This document shows, piece after piece, positions 63,618 through 64,000 of a stretch of 64,000 nt of DNA (position 1 is the first letter of the stretch; every line of letters starts with the position of its first letter). The translations under genes and the position numbers were made by a program. A model generated the notes under the pieces. The model saw only the letters and a program-made list of their open reading frames with translations. It was not told the DNA's origin and ran no database searches. The stretch is from Balanoglossus misakiensis (Eukaryota; Hemichordata). The stretch lies in the NCBI GenBank assembly GCA_040954595.2, contig CM082580.2, positions 11,842,001 through 11,906,000 on the forward strand, given 5' to 3'.

Positions 63618-64000
63618 TTTGACTGTACGTTCCAATGAGAGACGGCGCCTACCTGATCGACCAATGGGATCAGTATTATCGAGTGGGCGTGTCTGGGGTA
63701 AGGTCATGTCTGGTTCCAAAGACCTTCTGGGTGACAGAACTGGGTCGGGAGCAAGTGGGGTGCGTGAAAACTAATACTGCTGTACCGTTTACGGCCTTTG
63801 GGCGAATATTTTGGCTTTTTGGTACTTATACTGCCAGACTCAGAATGTCTTGTTTGACATACTTGATTTTTGGGGAGGCCTTTTTTCTATATTTGATATT
63901 CATGAATTGACTTTTGTTAGATGTAATCGGAAGTGGAGCTGGAAGCTTAGAATTACAAAATGAAGAAAGAAAGAATACCTTGTTCAATTAATAATATATT
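63618..64000. other. 5' flank of GCAT
   Basis: Probable promoter region for the minus-strand GCAT gene. It contains CCAAT (63661-63665) and ATTGG in reverse close to the start, compatible with a CCAAT-driven TATA-less promoter. The open frame 63635-63910 has no recognisable domain. Confidence 0.4.

Noticed and set aside
1-64000. CRISPR arrays, bacterial operons, insertion sequences, prophage or retroviral elements
   Set aside because: No spaced direct repeats, Shine-Dalgarno-led gene runs, transposase, reverse transcriptase, gag or envelope-like frames, or long terminal repeats were found. The DNA is eukaryotic genic sequence.

Overview
This is eukaryotic nuclear DNA from an animal. The genes are split by GT..AG introns, the exons are short (19 to 364 bases), the sequence is AT-rich, there are poly(A) signals, and there are two Pol III tRNA genes with T-run terminators. 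The gene set (a white-like ABCG transporter, two BHMT genes, a ZIP4/ZIP12-type zinc transporter, a Rab-fused CRACR2A) and the compact introns suggest an invertebrate deuterostome such as a hemichordate. A lancelet, an echinoderm or even a lophotrochozoan cannot be excluded from sequence alone. Nothing here looks bacterial or viral.

Layout. Positions 1-2599 (minus): the 5' six exons of a small ankyrin-repeat protein that runs off the left edge. 3331-3404 and 6062-6135 (minus): two identical tRNA-Asn(GTT) genes. 6782-13828 (plus): an 18-exon white-like ABCG half transporter of 674 residues, with a possible alternative first exon at 5313. 15445-19090 and 19697-23097 (plus): two tandem betaine-homocysteine S-methyltransferase genes with the same nine-exon plan. 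The second has an extra N-terminal stretch that looks like a mitochondrial presequence. 23939-28880 (minus): a 12-exon ZIP4/ZIP12-type zinc importer of 713 residues, tail to tail with the second BHMT. 30315-31109 (minus): a two-exon EOLA-type ASCH-domain protein of 192 residues. 31110-44451: more than 13 kb with no recognisable coding exon. 44452-57365 (plus): a 17-exon CRACR2A-type protein of about 751 residues, with EF-hands, a coiled coil, an acidic linker and a C-terminal Rab GTPase. 60051-63617 (minus): a 10-exon mitochondrial glycine C-acetyltransferase (GCAT) of 427 residues.

I joined exons by hand from splice consensus, reading frame and family resemblance recalled from memory. In every complete gene the exon lengths sum to a multiple of three and the phases agree, which is the main internal check. 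No alignment, transcript or database search was possible.

The neighbours do not form a single pathway. Several concern metabolism: BHMT is a zinc enzyme of methionine and betaine metabolism, GCAT is the last step of threonine to glycine breakdown in mitochondria, and the ZIP protein would import zinc. CRACR2A acts in calcium entry and vesicle traffic, and the ABCG protein is a membrane exporter. The most unusual points are the divergence of the BHMT pair in predicted location, the preserved white-type ABCG, the long Rab form of CRACR2A with a non-standard CC tail, and the exon-phased cysteine modules of the ZIP ectodomain.
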